Source of the DNA: Gordius sp. MW1
Lineage: Eukaryota; Nematomorpha; Gordioida; Gordea; Gordiidae
Assembly: GCA_964036665.1 (NCBI GenBank)
Contig: OZ038528.1
Coordinates: 24,229,245 to 24,293,244 of the forward strand
DNA: 64,000 nt
Reading direction: 5' to 3'
The notes below the pieces were generated by a model. The model saw only the letters and a list, made by a program, of their open reading frames with translations, did no database searches and had not been told where the DNA came from. Of this stretch, positions 13,501-22,698 are shown piece after piece; the stretch's first letter is position 1, and each line of letters begins with the position of its first letter. Made by a program: the position numbers and the translations under genes.

Positions 13501-16500
13501 ACCATAGCAACTCCTCTATGTAACTACAGTTTAATTAACGTATTTCATAAAATAAATTTTTTGTTCAAGAAGTAAATTTTATTATGTAGTAAGTAAATTT
13601 CAAATAAAGAGTTAACATAATCATTCACCTATATTATTAAAAATCCACAGAGTTTAAGAAAAAAAATTTTTATAAAATATGTGGCAATGTTAAGTATTTC
13701 ATCGAGGTCTTTAAACATTTTTGCGCATTAGAATCTGGAGAAGTGACGATAGCTGTTGAAGATTTGGACAGGGAATTCATGTTTCCTAACCCTAGGATTT
13801 GTCCTCCTCTATTAGACGTTATTCACGCTTATCTTAAAGCCATAGATAACGTGCCTAATTATAAGGCCGACCTGGAGACCTTAAAACAGTTAACTGGTAA
13901 CTTAAAATTTAAAATTAACAAATGGTGTCCGACCGGGCTCTAGACGGGCCCAAAAGGAAATTTAAGGATCTTGCCTTGGGCCGGGCTCGGACATATTGAA
14001 TTCAATAACGGTCATTATTTGATTGCAGGCAAAAATATCCAGCCAGATTCGTAGTTTTCCGTTACGATAATTTTTGTAGAAAGTTATCCCATAATTTGTA
14101 TAGCAATTCATAACGAGTTATTGATTTTACCTTATGAAAGGTTATCATATTTAGTGATATTATGAATATTGGAAATTTTCTTGCTTTTTGGAGTGTAATG
14201 TTGATGTATTACTAACGATAGGAACTGGGGGAACTATGTTTTGTAATTTATCCTAAATAAACCGTTCCTTTTTCATATCTGTCTTTGGTATTATATGCAA
14301 TAAAAAACCTACTTTTTTAAAAACAGTAATGGAATTCTCTCTTATATTTTGCCCTAAATCCGTTTTAGACAATTCCATCAATTAAGTTTCTTTTTTCGTA
14401 GTGTTTTATATTTTATATGTTATTTTCCTGTGTGTTTTTAATACAGGGATCCCGAAAGACACGAAGCTGACAGTAACCGAGATGTATGACACCTTGAAAG
14501 CCATAGACGTAATAAGGCGTTCGGAATTTATCAATTTGGGGAATGCTTCCATTTGTCAGGCCCCTTGCTTACGACATTCTTAATATTCCATTTTCTTTTA
14601 CTGTGTAGTAGTGTTGTAAAAACGGCTGGGTTATGTTTGGTCCACCTTTGGTTCAAGACAACCCTAATCTGTTTTTCAAATTTCGACTAAGCCTAGTGGT
14701 CGACTAAGACAAATAGACCAAAAATATTTGGTCTGTTTATAATTATTTACTCGATTAAAACCAAAGGCCGACCAAACAAAACCCAGCCGTTTCTACAACA
14801 CTATTATGTAGACGACTTGTCCTAAAGAAAGTTGCTTTTTTGTGGCCTGGTAATGAGTTTCTTTTGCTTAAGCATAGCGCTTGTTTGCAAAAAACTAAAT
14901 TTAACATTGGAATATGAAACACTTCAAAGTTGTCCAATTCGCTTAAAAGTTATTTGGGGCTCTTACTTGATTTCTGAAGTGTTTTTTGCGGAAAAACTTT
15001 TAGGCTATTTCTGGGTTCTACACGGATCATCCGAATCCAAAAAGAGTAATTACATAAGGTCGGGTTTGGGATTAATTTATGAATAAAATTTTTAAATTGG
15101 GTTGGGTTTGCAGGACTCTATTATGAATTATTGATAATTGATAATAACGAGTTTTAACTAAACTGCTACGTTCTCATTTTCTCGGTCATATTTTAGGTAC
15201 TACATTATATCGGGAGGTAAATTTGGGTTAAAACTTATATATTGGGGTCTGGGTAGAAATTTTAAAATAATTTTAGGGACGGGTTGCGGAACTCTGTGTA
15301 TTTTTTATCAACATCCTTAAATCCTGTTTAATTTTTACTAGAATTAGCTCTGCCGATGGAATAATCCTTTCCTTACACCTGTTAGAAAAACTTGCCATGG
15401 TATCCTTTTAGGTTTAACGTTGTAAATTTGGCGCGATACGAGAGGTTGAATAATAACTTTTCACTCATCCAACTCCCCTCTCGACCTTTTAGTCAGTGCA
15501 GAGAAGGGAAAGACAATCAAATATTCCTTTTGGAAACTTAAGCATTAAAGCTTTTTAAAAAAATTGGAAAAGTGATCTCTAACGTCTCGTTAGATTTGAA
15601 AGAGTATTTTTTTATCAGGGAAAAGATCACAATGGAAATCGTTAAATCCAACACGATTTCCAAACACGGATCAATGCCATCCGTTTAGTTTTAGCGAGTT
15701 TTTATAGTTTTTTTGGTCGTGAACCTAATTTATTTGTATCGTTTTAATAAATTTATTTTTTTGATCAGTTATCAAAATACTCGGGCCTTCGGCCCTCGTG
15801 GGAAGGGGGAGAAGGGAAGGGGAGTAGGGGAAGGGAAGAGGGGAAGGGAAGAGGGGAAGGGGGAACTCTTCTATACTCCGTATAAACGTAGCATATTTGC
15901 TATGCAATTTATGGGCGAGAAAGGTGGGAAGGGGCGAGAATGCCTATAGGGGGTATTAGATGCAAAATAATTAGTTAATTAGTTATAGGCCCTTGTAGGG
16001 GAGGACATAGGGTAATTATCAATGTTAACCAATTCAAAAACGAAAAAAAATTTCGATTTATTTGGCCAATGGTCATTTTTTTATTGGTCAGTAGCCAGCG
16101 GACGGTCAAAACTTCATATTATCATTGGTATTAACATGAACAAATATTAATTTAATTTAAAAAAATTAAAAAAAAAATTTGTCCACTCCCTGACTTGAAC
16201 CCCACACCTCCAGTTCACAAGCCGGCGCTATAACCACTATACCATGCTGGCTTTAAAATAGTAGAAGTTATTATGTTATTTATATAGATGATGAAATAAT
16301 AAAGTTGTGTTTTATGTTTAGAAAATCAATATATTTCGTCGGTCAGTAGCCAGCGGACGGTCAAAAAGTCATATTATCAATGGTATTAACAAAAACAAAA
16401 TATTAATTTAATGTAAAAAAAAATTAAAAAAAAAGTTTTTTTTTAGTTTTAAAAAAGGGCTAAATTCTTAAACTACCAGCCCGATTCGCTCGAAACTTTA

Positions 16501-19500
16501 CCCGTAGGTGCCCAGGGCGGCCGGGGGTAAAATAACCTTTTCAGATTCCTAAAATACCTTTTCATTTTAAAAATATCGGACATTTCCCTGCCACACGTGC
16601 GGTGTAATATCTATGACACGTAGAAAAATTTTACTAATTATATAAACTTACGCGCGCCATCTAATAAAGTTCAATTCGTGTCTGAGTTTAATAGTAGATT
16701 CAATTTAATTAGAAATAACGGGCTATGCTTATACCTTTGAAGGAGGTTTCGAATTTTGTGTTAGTTTCTATCGATATATTTTATCGTAAATTAGAATCTA
16801 ATACCTATATTATTTTTTTAAATATTACTTTTTAGGTTTTCTATGAAATCACAATCTAATTAAATGAAATATATTAACCCAATAAAAAAATATATATGCA
16901 TTTATAAGGTTAAAAATATATATTACATAGTTGGCTGTCTGTTAGACCATCTATAATAAATTTTTAGGTTATATATAAAATTTGGCCAATGGTCATTTTT
17001 TTCATTGGTAAGCAGCCAGGACACGGTAAAAGTGGATATAAATTCATAAGTCAAAAAAAACGAAAATAAAAAATTTCGAATCACATTTTGGCCAATGGTC
17101 ATTTTTTCCATCGGTCAGGAGCCAGCGGACGGCCAAAAAGTCATAATAGCAATGGTAGTAACAGGAACAATCATAATAGTCAAAAAAAACGAAAAAATAA
17201 ACTCGGATTCACATTTTGGCCAATGGTCATTTTTTTCCATTGGTCAGCAGCCAGCACACGGTAAAAGTGGATATAAATTCACAAGAGTAAAAAAAACGAA
17301 AAAAAAATTTTCGAATCACATTTTGGCCAATGGTCATTTTTTTCCATTGGTCAGCAGCCAGGACACAATAAAAGTGGATATAAATTCATAATAGTCAAAA
17401 AAACGAAATAAAAGTTTTCGAATCACATTTTGGCCAATGGTCATTTTATTCCATTGGTCAGCAGCCAGCGGACGGCCAAAAAGTCATAATAGCAATGGTA
17501 GGAACAGGAACAATCATAATAGTCAAAAAAAAAACGAAAAAAATAATTTCGATTCACATTTTGGCCAATGGTCATTTTTTCCATCGGTCAGGAGCCAGCG
17601 GACGGCCAAAAAGTCATAATAGAAATGGTAGTAACAGGAACAATCATAATAGTCAAAAAAAACGAAAAAATAAACTCGGATTCACATTTTGGCCAATGGT
17701 CATTTTTTTCATTGGTCAGCAGCCAACGGACGGCCAAAAAGTCTTATTATCAATGATAGTAACAAGAACAATCATAAAAGTCAAAAAAAACTCCGGGATT
17801 CTAACCCAAAAACTAGTTAAATTGCATAGCAATTAAAAGTAAACAACTTTTATTTATGTTTATTATATAACATTGGTCAGCAGCCAGCGGACGGCCAAAA
17901 AGTCATAATAGCAATGGTAGAAACAGGAACAATTATAGTAGTCAAAAAAAACGAAAAAAATAATTTCGATTCACATTTTGGCCAATGGTCATTTTTTTCA
18001 TTGGTCAGCAGCCAGCGGACGGCCAAAAATTCTTATTATCAATGATAGTAACAAGAACAATCATAAGAGTAAAAAAAAACTCCGGGATTCCAACCCCAAA
18101 ACTAGTTAAATTGCATAGCAATTAAAAAGTAAACAACTTTTATTTATGTTTATTTATAACTAGTTAAATTGCATAGCATTAAAAGTAAACAACTTTTATC
18201 TATATTTATTATATAACCAAAACTAGTTAAATTGCATAGCAATTAAAAGTAAACAACTTTTATTTATGTTTATTATATAACTAGTTAAATTGCATAGCAC
18301 AACTTTTATCTATGTTTATTATATAATAGATAATTTAACAAATCTTATATATAACACACCGAGGGAGATAGAGATGAGGGGTGGGGCACCTCTTATGCAT
18401 TAATTTAAAAAATAACACAGCGAGGGAGATAGAGATGAGGGGTGGGGCACCTCTTTCTCATCCATTAATTTAAAAAAGCGATAACCTAATATACCCAATG
18501 CAAATAGATAGGGTAACGGACGACGGACACCAAAAAACGATCCCATAAATTGCATAGCAATTAAAATTATATTTTAGGAGAAAAAAGGTTAAAAATTCTT
18601 TTGTCTCTTTAGGCCCACGACCTGCCAAAGCCCTTGTCGATCGCGTTGGATTGGGATTACTGGATGGAAAAGTTCGAAAGATACGTGCATCAAAGTTACA
18701 CGATGCTAGTCACACTGGACAAGAACACGTATAAAAAACACATAACACTTATGCATTTGCCCTTCTACAATGCAATGGGTGGAGGCAGGGGCGTAGCTGG
18801 GGGGAGGCAGGGAGGGGCGGCTGCCCTCTCTAAATCTAATAATATTTAAAATTTAATATAATTATGATACTTTGAATAAATATCATTTTGCCCTTCCCTA
18901 AATCATAATTGCCCTCCCCTCTAAATCCAATCCTGGCTACGCCCAAGGATGGAGGCACAGTTTATTAATAGTGTAATTATTTTCGAGAACAAATTCTCCT
19001 ATGTTTTTAAACTTTTAGGTCCGCTCTTGGGCCTAGGAAGGTTTTGAAATAATGTGGAAAGAACGATATTGAATTAAATTTTACGAATTGTTTTATGATA
19101 TCGACTGGCAGATAGCTAATACTTTTTGAGTATTAGCGTAGACCGCCATGGTTTAGGAATATAAATTGCAAACTAAACGTTGTTTATATTGTTGAATTTA
19201 TCACTTATTTTCAAATATTTATACTATGCAAATATTGATAACCTAACAAAAGCCCTTTAGAAAGGTGAATAATTATTAAATAAATATAATTGACGTGGGA
19301 ATATGCCCTCTAACGTTAAAAAGGTCATTTTTTGAACCTTTACCCTCTTTTATCACAATCTCTGGACGACTTGGGAAGAACTGAAAACATATTATTGTTC
19401 AGCATTTACTTCTCTGGGATAAAATCGCAAAGTCAATATATTTTCAATACGGTGCTGTTTGTTAAATTTTTCATTAACTCACTGATTTTTGCGACTGAAA

Positions 19501-20987
19501 ATCGATTGCTTAGATTTCACCACAGCCTTCGCTGGTCGATCGGGCCCGTGCTTGAGACGATATTGGCTAACATGCGGACAACCATCAAGTGTAACGGGTA
19601 TGAAAGCGAAACGCCACCCTTTCAAACACAGTTACTTCAACTTTTTCCCTTTCTCTCTCTCTCTCTCTTTGTTTTTCCGCACTTTAAAAGTAATGTTGTA
19701 AAAACGGCTGAGTTTTGTTTGGTCGACCATTCAAATTCCAGCCGTTTTTACAACACTACTTTTAAAGTATTTAGCTTTCAAACTAACCTCTTTCTCACGC
19801 ATCGCTTACCGCTTTTGTTCCATCGCCAAGTAGGGAAATCGTCCGAACTGTTTTGATGCCAAATCCATAACGCTTTATGAAATCTCGTATTATTAATCAT
19901 GCATGTATTTCAATATTTTAGATATAAAATTTAATTTAATACTTGATATATACGATTAAAACCGGTTTTCTTTAAGATCTTAGTCCCACTTCTGGGTTAC
20001 ATCAATTTTGGATATTAGATCGGGCATGTCACTTCTCAAAAATCTTTACCTTCAACCTAGGATATATTATTAGAACTTTGCAGGGGTCAGGTTTGGGGTG
20101 GGGGACTCTGCAGAATTTTTGCATGCATTTTTTATAATGAATTATTTAAAACAAAATCTCACTAAAATATTTTGTAATACAACTCTAGGTTCTTTTTTCT
20201 CCGTCTATGGGGGAAAATTTAATACTTATCGATTTATATTTATAGTGGGGTTCAAATTTAATAGTTATTAATTTCCGTAGGACCCTTTTAAAAACACTTG
20301 TAGCAAAATTCCTTTAAGTTCTAACACAAAGCATACCGCATAAGTCATGTTGTAAAAACGGCTAAAGGTTTTTTGTCAGACCTTTTATGTGTTAATGATT
20401 AGTGGACTAAAACCAAAGGCCGACCAAACAAAACCCAGCCGTTTTTACAACACCACGCAGCATCAGCTATTTTAACGCCACTACTAACTAACACCGTTAA
20501 ATAATAACTTTAAAGTGTTTTTTATATCTTTTTATACTCTCGCGATTGATTTAGTCATTACAAGATGTACCTGTACGCCGTCCACGATTCGACCCTCAAT
20601 CCTCTCCTCTTAATTTTGGGCAATTTAATGTCCTGGGTTCCCTACGCCTCCGATCTCATATTCGAACTCTATCAAGATGACAAAAAACACCCATGGGTCC
20701 GTGTGCTCTTTAACGGAGAGGTCGATTCCATTGCTTTTACTAGCGTTGTAAAGCGGGGGCTCGGTTTTGTTTGGTCCGCCTTTGGGTTTGGTCGATTAAA
20801 CATAAGCAGACCCCAAGGCTTAGTCGAAATTTGAAAAACAGACCAGAAGCGACCGTTAATTTTAGTAAACCCATGGGTCGACCAAACAAAACCCAGCCGT
20901 TTCTACAACACTAGTTTTTTACCAATAGACTACTTTTATAATACGAATATTTGCATTGTAGTAGTAAAATTGTGATTTTAAACCTTT
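4535..20987 (+). CDS. ACP6: Lysophosphatidic acid phosphatase type 6-like histidine acid phosphatase
   Basis: Exons with agreeing phases: 4535-4885, 5029-5163, 5233-5363, 13001-13092, 13732-13896, 14447-14508, 18613-about 18785, 19526-19597, 20555-about 20740. Exon 1 holds a basic, hydrophobic N-terminus that could target mitochondria, then FYRHGARTPLK, the catalytic RHGxR box of histidine acid phosphatases. Exon 2 gives WNPKDL, exon 3 GGATAGLLTNLGHQQ, exon 4 ARSTNINR, exon 8 GPVLETILANM, exon 9 LYAVHDSTLNPL with the catalytic HD pair. Order and spacing follow vertebrate ACP6, which hydrolyses lysophosphatidic acid in mitochondria. Two oddities: a MITE abuts the end of exon 7, and the phases of exons 7 and 8 do not join cleanly, so that junction is unresolved; a second MITE (20,741-20,913) sits in the last coding stretch, after which a ...LPIDYFYN... 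frame resumes to a stop near 20,985. It may be functional with an altered C-terminus, or decaying. Confidence 0.85.
5993..6820. mobile_element. TAGTGTTGTAAAA-family MITE split by another element
   Basis: The left arm TAGTGTTGTAAAAACGGTTG runs to about 6,050 and the matching right arm GACCAAACAAAACTC resumes at about 6,786. The interruption (about 6,050-6,788) starts GGCGCGTAGCCAGGATTTTCAC plus a G run and ends with the CTCATTTACGACACTGA block, so it is a younger nested insertion. GACCA occurs at both joins. Confidence 0.6.
6150..6470. repeat. GC-rich dispersed repeat (GGGCCGGGC family)
   Basis: A CG-rich block with GGGCCCACTCGG, GGGCGGCGGCGGGC and GGGCCCGGCTG, ending near AATTTAGTTATCAAACCGTG. 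Similar blocks occur at 7,935-8,075, 8,255-8,530, 9,625-9,995 (inverted), 27,225-27,596 and 52,245-52,330. No reading frame was found. Probably a decayed non-autonomous transposon. Confidence 0.45.
7935..8530. repeat. Two GC-rich dispersed repeat blocks and a MITE end
   Basis: Blocks at 7,935-8,075 and 8,255-8,530 carry GGGCCGGGCC, GGGCGGGCAATTTAGTTAG and GGGTTCGGGCAGAAA. From about 8,528 a right end of the TAGTGTTGTAAAA family (ACCAAACAAAACCCAGCC...ACAACACTA, to 8,575) follows. The arrangement suggests nested insertion. Confidence 0.45.
9625..9995. repeat. GC-rich dispersed repeat, inverted
   Basis: It starts GGTCAGATTTGTTAA, the reverse complement of the right end of the block finishing near 27,590, and contains GGCCCGCACCCGCCC and ACCGGGACCGGGCC. 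Confidence 0.5.
10128..10432. mobile_element. TAGTGTTGTAAAA MITE adjoining a partial CATGGGCGTAGCC MITE
   Basis: About 10,140-10,271 carries the first family's internal TTTTTTGGTC...GAAAAACAGACC and the right end ACCAAACAAAACCCAGCCG...ACTA. From 10,272 a G run and GGGCAGGGAGGGGCGGCTG lead to GCCTGCTACGCCTAT at 10,432, a hAT-like MITE that has lost its left terminus. Confidence 0.55.
11040..11560. repeat. Inverted partner of the 1-500 repeat
   Basis: TTTCATGACAAATCAAAACG at about 11,107 and the downstream TTTTAGCCATTTTGGGCC and AAAAGTTTGGGAGC blocks mirror the window's first half kilobase. An open frame at 11,237-11,437 lies inside and shows no protein similarity that I recognise. Confidence 0.5.
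12200..12252 (+). repeat. Fragment of the Helitron-like 3' region
   Basis: CCTATAGGCATTTTCGCC ... CCCACCTTTCTCGCCCATAA matches about 55,240-55,290 in the full-length element, in the same orientation. No element ends are adjacent, so it is a relic. Confidence 0.6.
12508..12851. mobile_element. TAGTGTTGTAAAA-family MITE, host of a nested MITE
   Basis: Left arm TAGCGTTGTAAAAACGGTTGG, right arm ending TTTACAACCCTA. The interior is interrupted at 12,530-12,709. Confidence 0.7.
12530..12709. mobile_element. CATGGGCGTAGCC hAT-like MITE, nested
   Basis: The element runs from CATGGGCGTAGCC to GGCTACGCCCATG and is flanked by a perfect GTTGGGTT duplication (12,522-12,529 and 12,710-12,717). Because it splits an arm of the older MITE, the duplication can be verified against uninterrupted copies. 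Confidence 0.9.
13925..14446 (+). other. Intron 5 of the ACP6-like gene
   Basis: The donor is ACTG|GTAACT at 13,897 and the acceptor TTTTTAATACAG at 14,446. A short GC-rich repeat scrap (GACCGGGCTCTAGACGGGCCC) lies at about 13,928-13,995. The rest is plain AT-rich sequence. Confidence 0.7.
14609..14803. mobile_element. TAGTGTTGTAAAA-family MITE, well preserved
   Basis: Both ends are clear: TAGTGTTGTAAAAACGGCTG and CAGCCGTTTCTACAACACTA. Flanks CTGTGTAG and TTATGTAG agree in 6 of 8 bases, compatible with an 8-bp hAT-type duplication. It lies in intron 6 of the ACP6-like gene. Confidence 0.8.
15588..15688 (+). pseudogene. Retroelement 3' tail fragment
   Basis: The plus strand encodes KEYFF...KITMEIVKSNTIS ending in a stop at 15,688. 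Fourteen residues (KITMEIVKSNTIS plus the following HGSM) match the tail at 3,054-3,150. Everything upstream is lost. Confidence 0.7.
16180..16255 (-). pseudogene. tRNA-like segment inside copy A
   Basis: The reverse complement has an A-box-like TGGTATAGTGGTTATAGC and a B-box-like GGTTCAAGTC at tRNA spacing, with GTG in the anticodon-loop position (TTGTGAA), as in tRNA-His. The acceptor ends do not pair, so it is not a working tRNA. The same segment is in copy B, and B-box relics are in copies C and D. Confidence 0.6.
16980..18060 (-). repeat. Tandem array, units of about 120 bp, in copy A
   Basis: About nine units each hold TTGGCCAATGGTCATTTTTT followed by CCATTGGTCAGCAGCCAG, a GGACGGCCAAAAAGTCATAA or GACACGGTAAAAGTGGATAT variant block and an AAAAACGAAAAA stretch. 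Two unit types alternate. Every unit contains a CCAATGG...CCATTGG inverted pair. Confidence 0.85.
18090..18310 (-). repeat. Subrepeat block, units of about 60 bp
   Basis: Four to five copies of AACTAGTTAAATTGCATAGC followed by AATTAAAAGTAAACAACTTT and TATTTATGTTTATTATATAA. It includes the element's own 5' motif in inverse, suggesting the terminal sequence was itself amplified. Confidence 0.8.
18786..18947. mobile_element. CATGGGCGTAGCC hAT-like MITE at the end of ACP6 exon 7
   Basis: Ends CAGGGGCGTAGC and GCTACGCCCAAG, flanked by GGTGGAGG (18,778-18,785) and GATGGAGG (18,948-18,955), an 8-bp duplication with one mismatch. It inserted immediately after the AATGCAATG of exon 7, in or beside the splice donor. 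Confidence 0.85.
19689..19765. mobile_element. Short TAGTGTTGTAAAA-family MITE
   Basis: ATGTTGTAAAAACGGCTGAG and CAGCCGTTTTTACAACACTA are nearly joined, leaving about 77 bp. The flanks are CTTTAAAAGTA and ACTTTTAAAG. It lies in intron 8 of the ACP6-like gene; the open frame at 19,332-19,856 spans it by chance, and only 19,526-19,597 of that frame is exonic. Confidence 0.7.
20347..20453. mobile_element. Short TAGTGTTGTAAAA-family MITE
   Basis: Left end ATGTTGTAAAAACGGCTAAA, right end CAGCCGTTTTTACAACACCA. It lies about 100 bp before exon 9 of the ACP6-like gene. Confidence 0.75.
20741..20913. mobile_element. TAGTGTTGTAAAA-family MITE in the last ACP6 exon
   Basis: TAGCGTTGTAAAGCGGGGGC opens and CAGCCGTTTCTACAACACTA closes the element. 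ACTAG occurs at both joins. The reading frame from exon 9 runs into the element and stops inside it near 20,834. Confidence 0.8.
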
Positions 20988-21500
20988 TCTTGGAAGTTTT
21001 GGAGTGGTCTATATTGATTATTAATTTATAAATTTTATTTTGAAATGATAGCAATGTTTTGATGCTGGTTTAGTTTACTACATTTTATAGGCGACTGAGT
21101 GAAATAATTTATAAAATTTATTAGTTGCTATGTACCATTATCAATTTGTAACAAAGCATATTGAAGAAAAGATAATAAAAAAAATTCCATCACCAGAATT
21201 TAAATTTATTACTATCGAGTGAAGTTTATTGTTTTGAAGGCTTAAATTCACACTTGTATATTATTGGGAATTAATATGAAATTGTAGGGAAGTTGACAAC
21301 TATTTTAAAGTTTTGTCGGTAAATTTTTTTGTTTGATCTGATATAGCCTATAACAATACCAGGAGCCACTCAGTCAATATGTTCATTGGAACATTTCATC
21401 AATGTAACTGCTAAAATGGCTTCTCCCTTCGAAAGCTTTTGCTCTGAAAAACTTGGTAAATTCTAATATTAATTTTTGTCGGAATTTTTTGTTACTTGAC
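20988..21500. other. Region downstream of the ACP6-like gene
   Basis: AT-rich sequence without a recognisable gene. An AATAAA-type signal occurs only much further on (about 21,986). Confidence 0.4.
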
Positions 21501-21935
21501 ACCTTAGACTACATAGATTGCTCATGCCATATGTTTCGTATGGTAAAATGCGTACCATTAAATCCACCATTTTGAATTTAACTATCTCCCATTTCTTTCT
21601 GCAGTGTACCCGAATTGTTAAAATTTAGTAAAAGCCAATTTACCTTCCTCCTCAGTTTTTATATATAAAACATTGTTAATATATTTAAAAAATTGCAGAT
21701 GCTACTAAATTGCTTTAACATTACATCATTACAATATTTTTATGAATTTTGTAAATGATATATATTTTAAAATGCTGGTTTTAATGTCTAACTAGTTCTA
21801 TATTTTTTTATTACCTTCTAAAAACACTTTAAATTACTAAAATTGCTCTAATTTATATGTCCCTCCCTTATTTGTGCACATTTAAAAATGGCGGAAAAAC
21901 GGTACACCTTTTACGTTGATCACCAGACTATGCTT
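21500..21935. repeat. Dispersed repeat shared with 26,190 and 57,745
   Basis: It starts near GATTGCTCATGCCATATGTT, continues CCACCATTTTGAATTTAACT and ends with AAAAATGGCGGAAAAACGGT then ACACCTTTTACGTTGATCA. The same order of blocks occurs at 26,190-26,595 and 57,745-58,175, and a reversed scrap at about 12,420. Ends carry weak inverted TAGTCTG(C/G) motifs. Confidence 0.6.
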
Positions 21936-21999
21936 GTAACTTGTCGTTTAGTTATTTTATAAATATAAATTATTGTAAATTTCCAATAAAGGATAAATT

Positions 22000-22690
22000 T
22001 TAAGCTATCAACCAAGTGTTTGTTTTAGTCTATATATATATTGAAAACCTTTTATCCTAATTTAAAGTATTAAAAATGAAAATTAAATGCATTGCACATG
22101 AACTTTTGTTTTAAACTATGCTTTTAAACATTTAATAGGTGAGAGGCCTGATATAAAGATAACACAAGGTTCTTTTATCGGAATTTGAAAAGAGGAAAAC
22201 TTTACAGGAATTTTGCTATTGAACTCCCTACCTACCATATATGGGCCAGCCATCTAACGAAAATGTTTTTATTTGTTATGTTTTTAAACCGCGTTTTCTC
22301 GTCTTATTGCTGAAATACTCGCATTAAAATTTTGAATTGTAACCCCCACTTTAAAACAGTTTTTACAATCCAATTGTATCGCCAAAAACACAATCATTTC
22401 CTACAGATACCTCGTTCTTATTTATAATTTAGGCTTTATTTCCCTTAAATTGGTCAAAATTCGCATATTTTTAGCATATAATTACCACGGAAACTTTTAA
22501 AACGGTTGTCTACACCTTTAAATATTGCGAAAATTTTATAATCAAAGTATCAACAAATACGAGTTTTGGAATGTAACATATTTTTGAAAAATAAAGAACA
22601 TTGAGTTGTGTGCGCTCAATTTTTTTTTAATAAATAGGGTGGTTCTTATAAATAAATAAATAACAAATTTTTTACATCACATAAATCTAA
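22000..22690. other. Intergenic, ACP6-like to GPCR
   Basis: Convergent gene ends. AT-rich, nothing recognised. Confidence 0.4.
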
Positions 22691-22698
22691 AATTTGTA

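Larger units (their letters stand above)
15778..18563 (-). mobile_element. Helentron/HINE-like element copy A, with tandem-repeat core
   Basis: Read on the minus strand the element begins TAATTGCTATGCAATTTATG at 18,563, then a 60-bp subrepeat block (about 18,090-18,310), a tandem array of about 120-bp units (about 16,980-18,060), a unique part with a tRNA-like segment (16,180-16,255), an inverted copy of the start motif (near 15,895), a purine-rich microsatellite and a terminal hairpin GGGCCGAAGGCCC at about 15,785. This layout (asymmetric subterminal inverted repeats, array, microsatellite, 3' hairpin) is that of Helentron-associated non-autonomous elements. No transposase or helicase is encoded; open frames through the array only reflect its periodicity. 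A nearly identical copy lies inverted at 52,525. Confidence 0.7.

Noticed and set aside
16180-16255. A functional tRNA-His
   Set aside because: The acceptor strands do not pair and the T stem is weak; it recurs inside transposable element copies.
16980-18060. Regularly spaced repeats that could be taken for a CRISPR array
   Set aside because: Units are about 120 bp, spacers are themselves repeated, the context is eukaryotic and no cas gene is present. It is the satellite core of a transposable element.
19332-19856. 174-codon frame as a separate gene
   Set aside because: Only 19,526-19,597 matches ACP6; the rest covers intron and a MITE.
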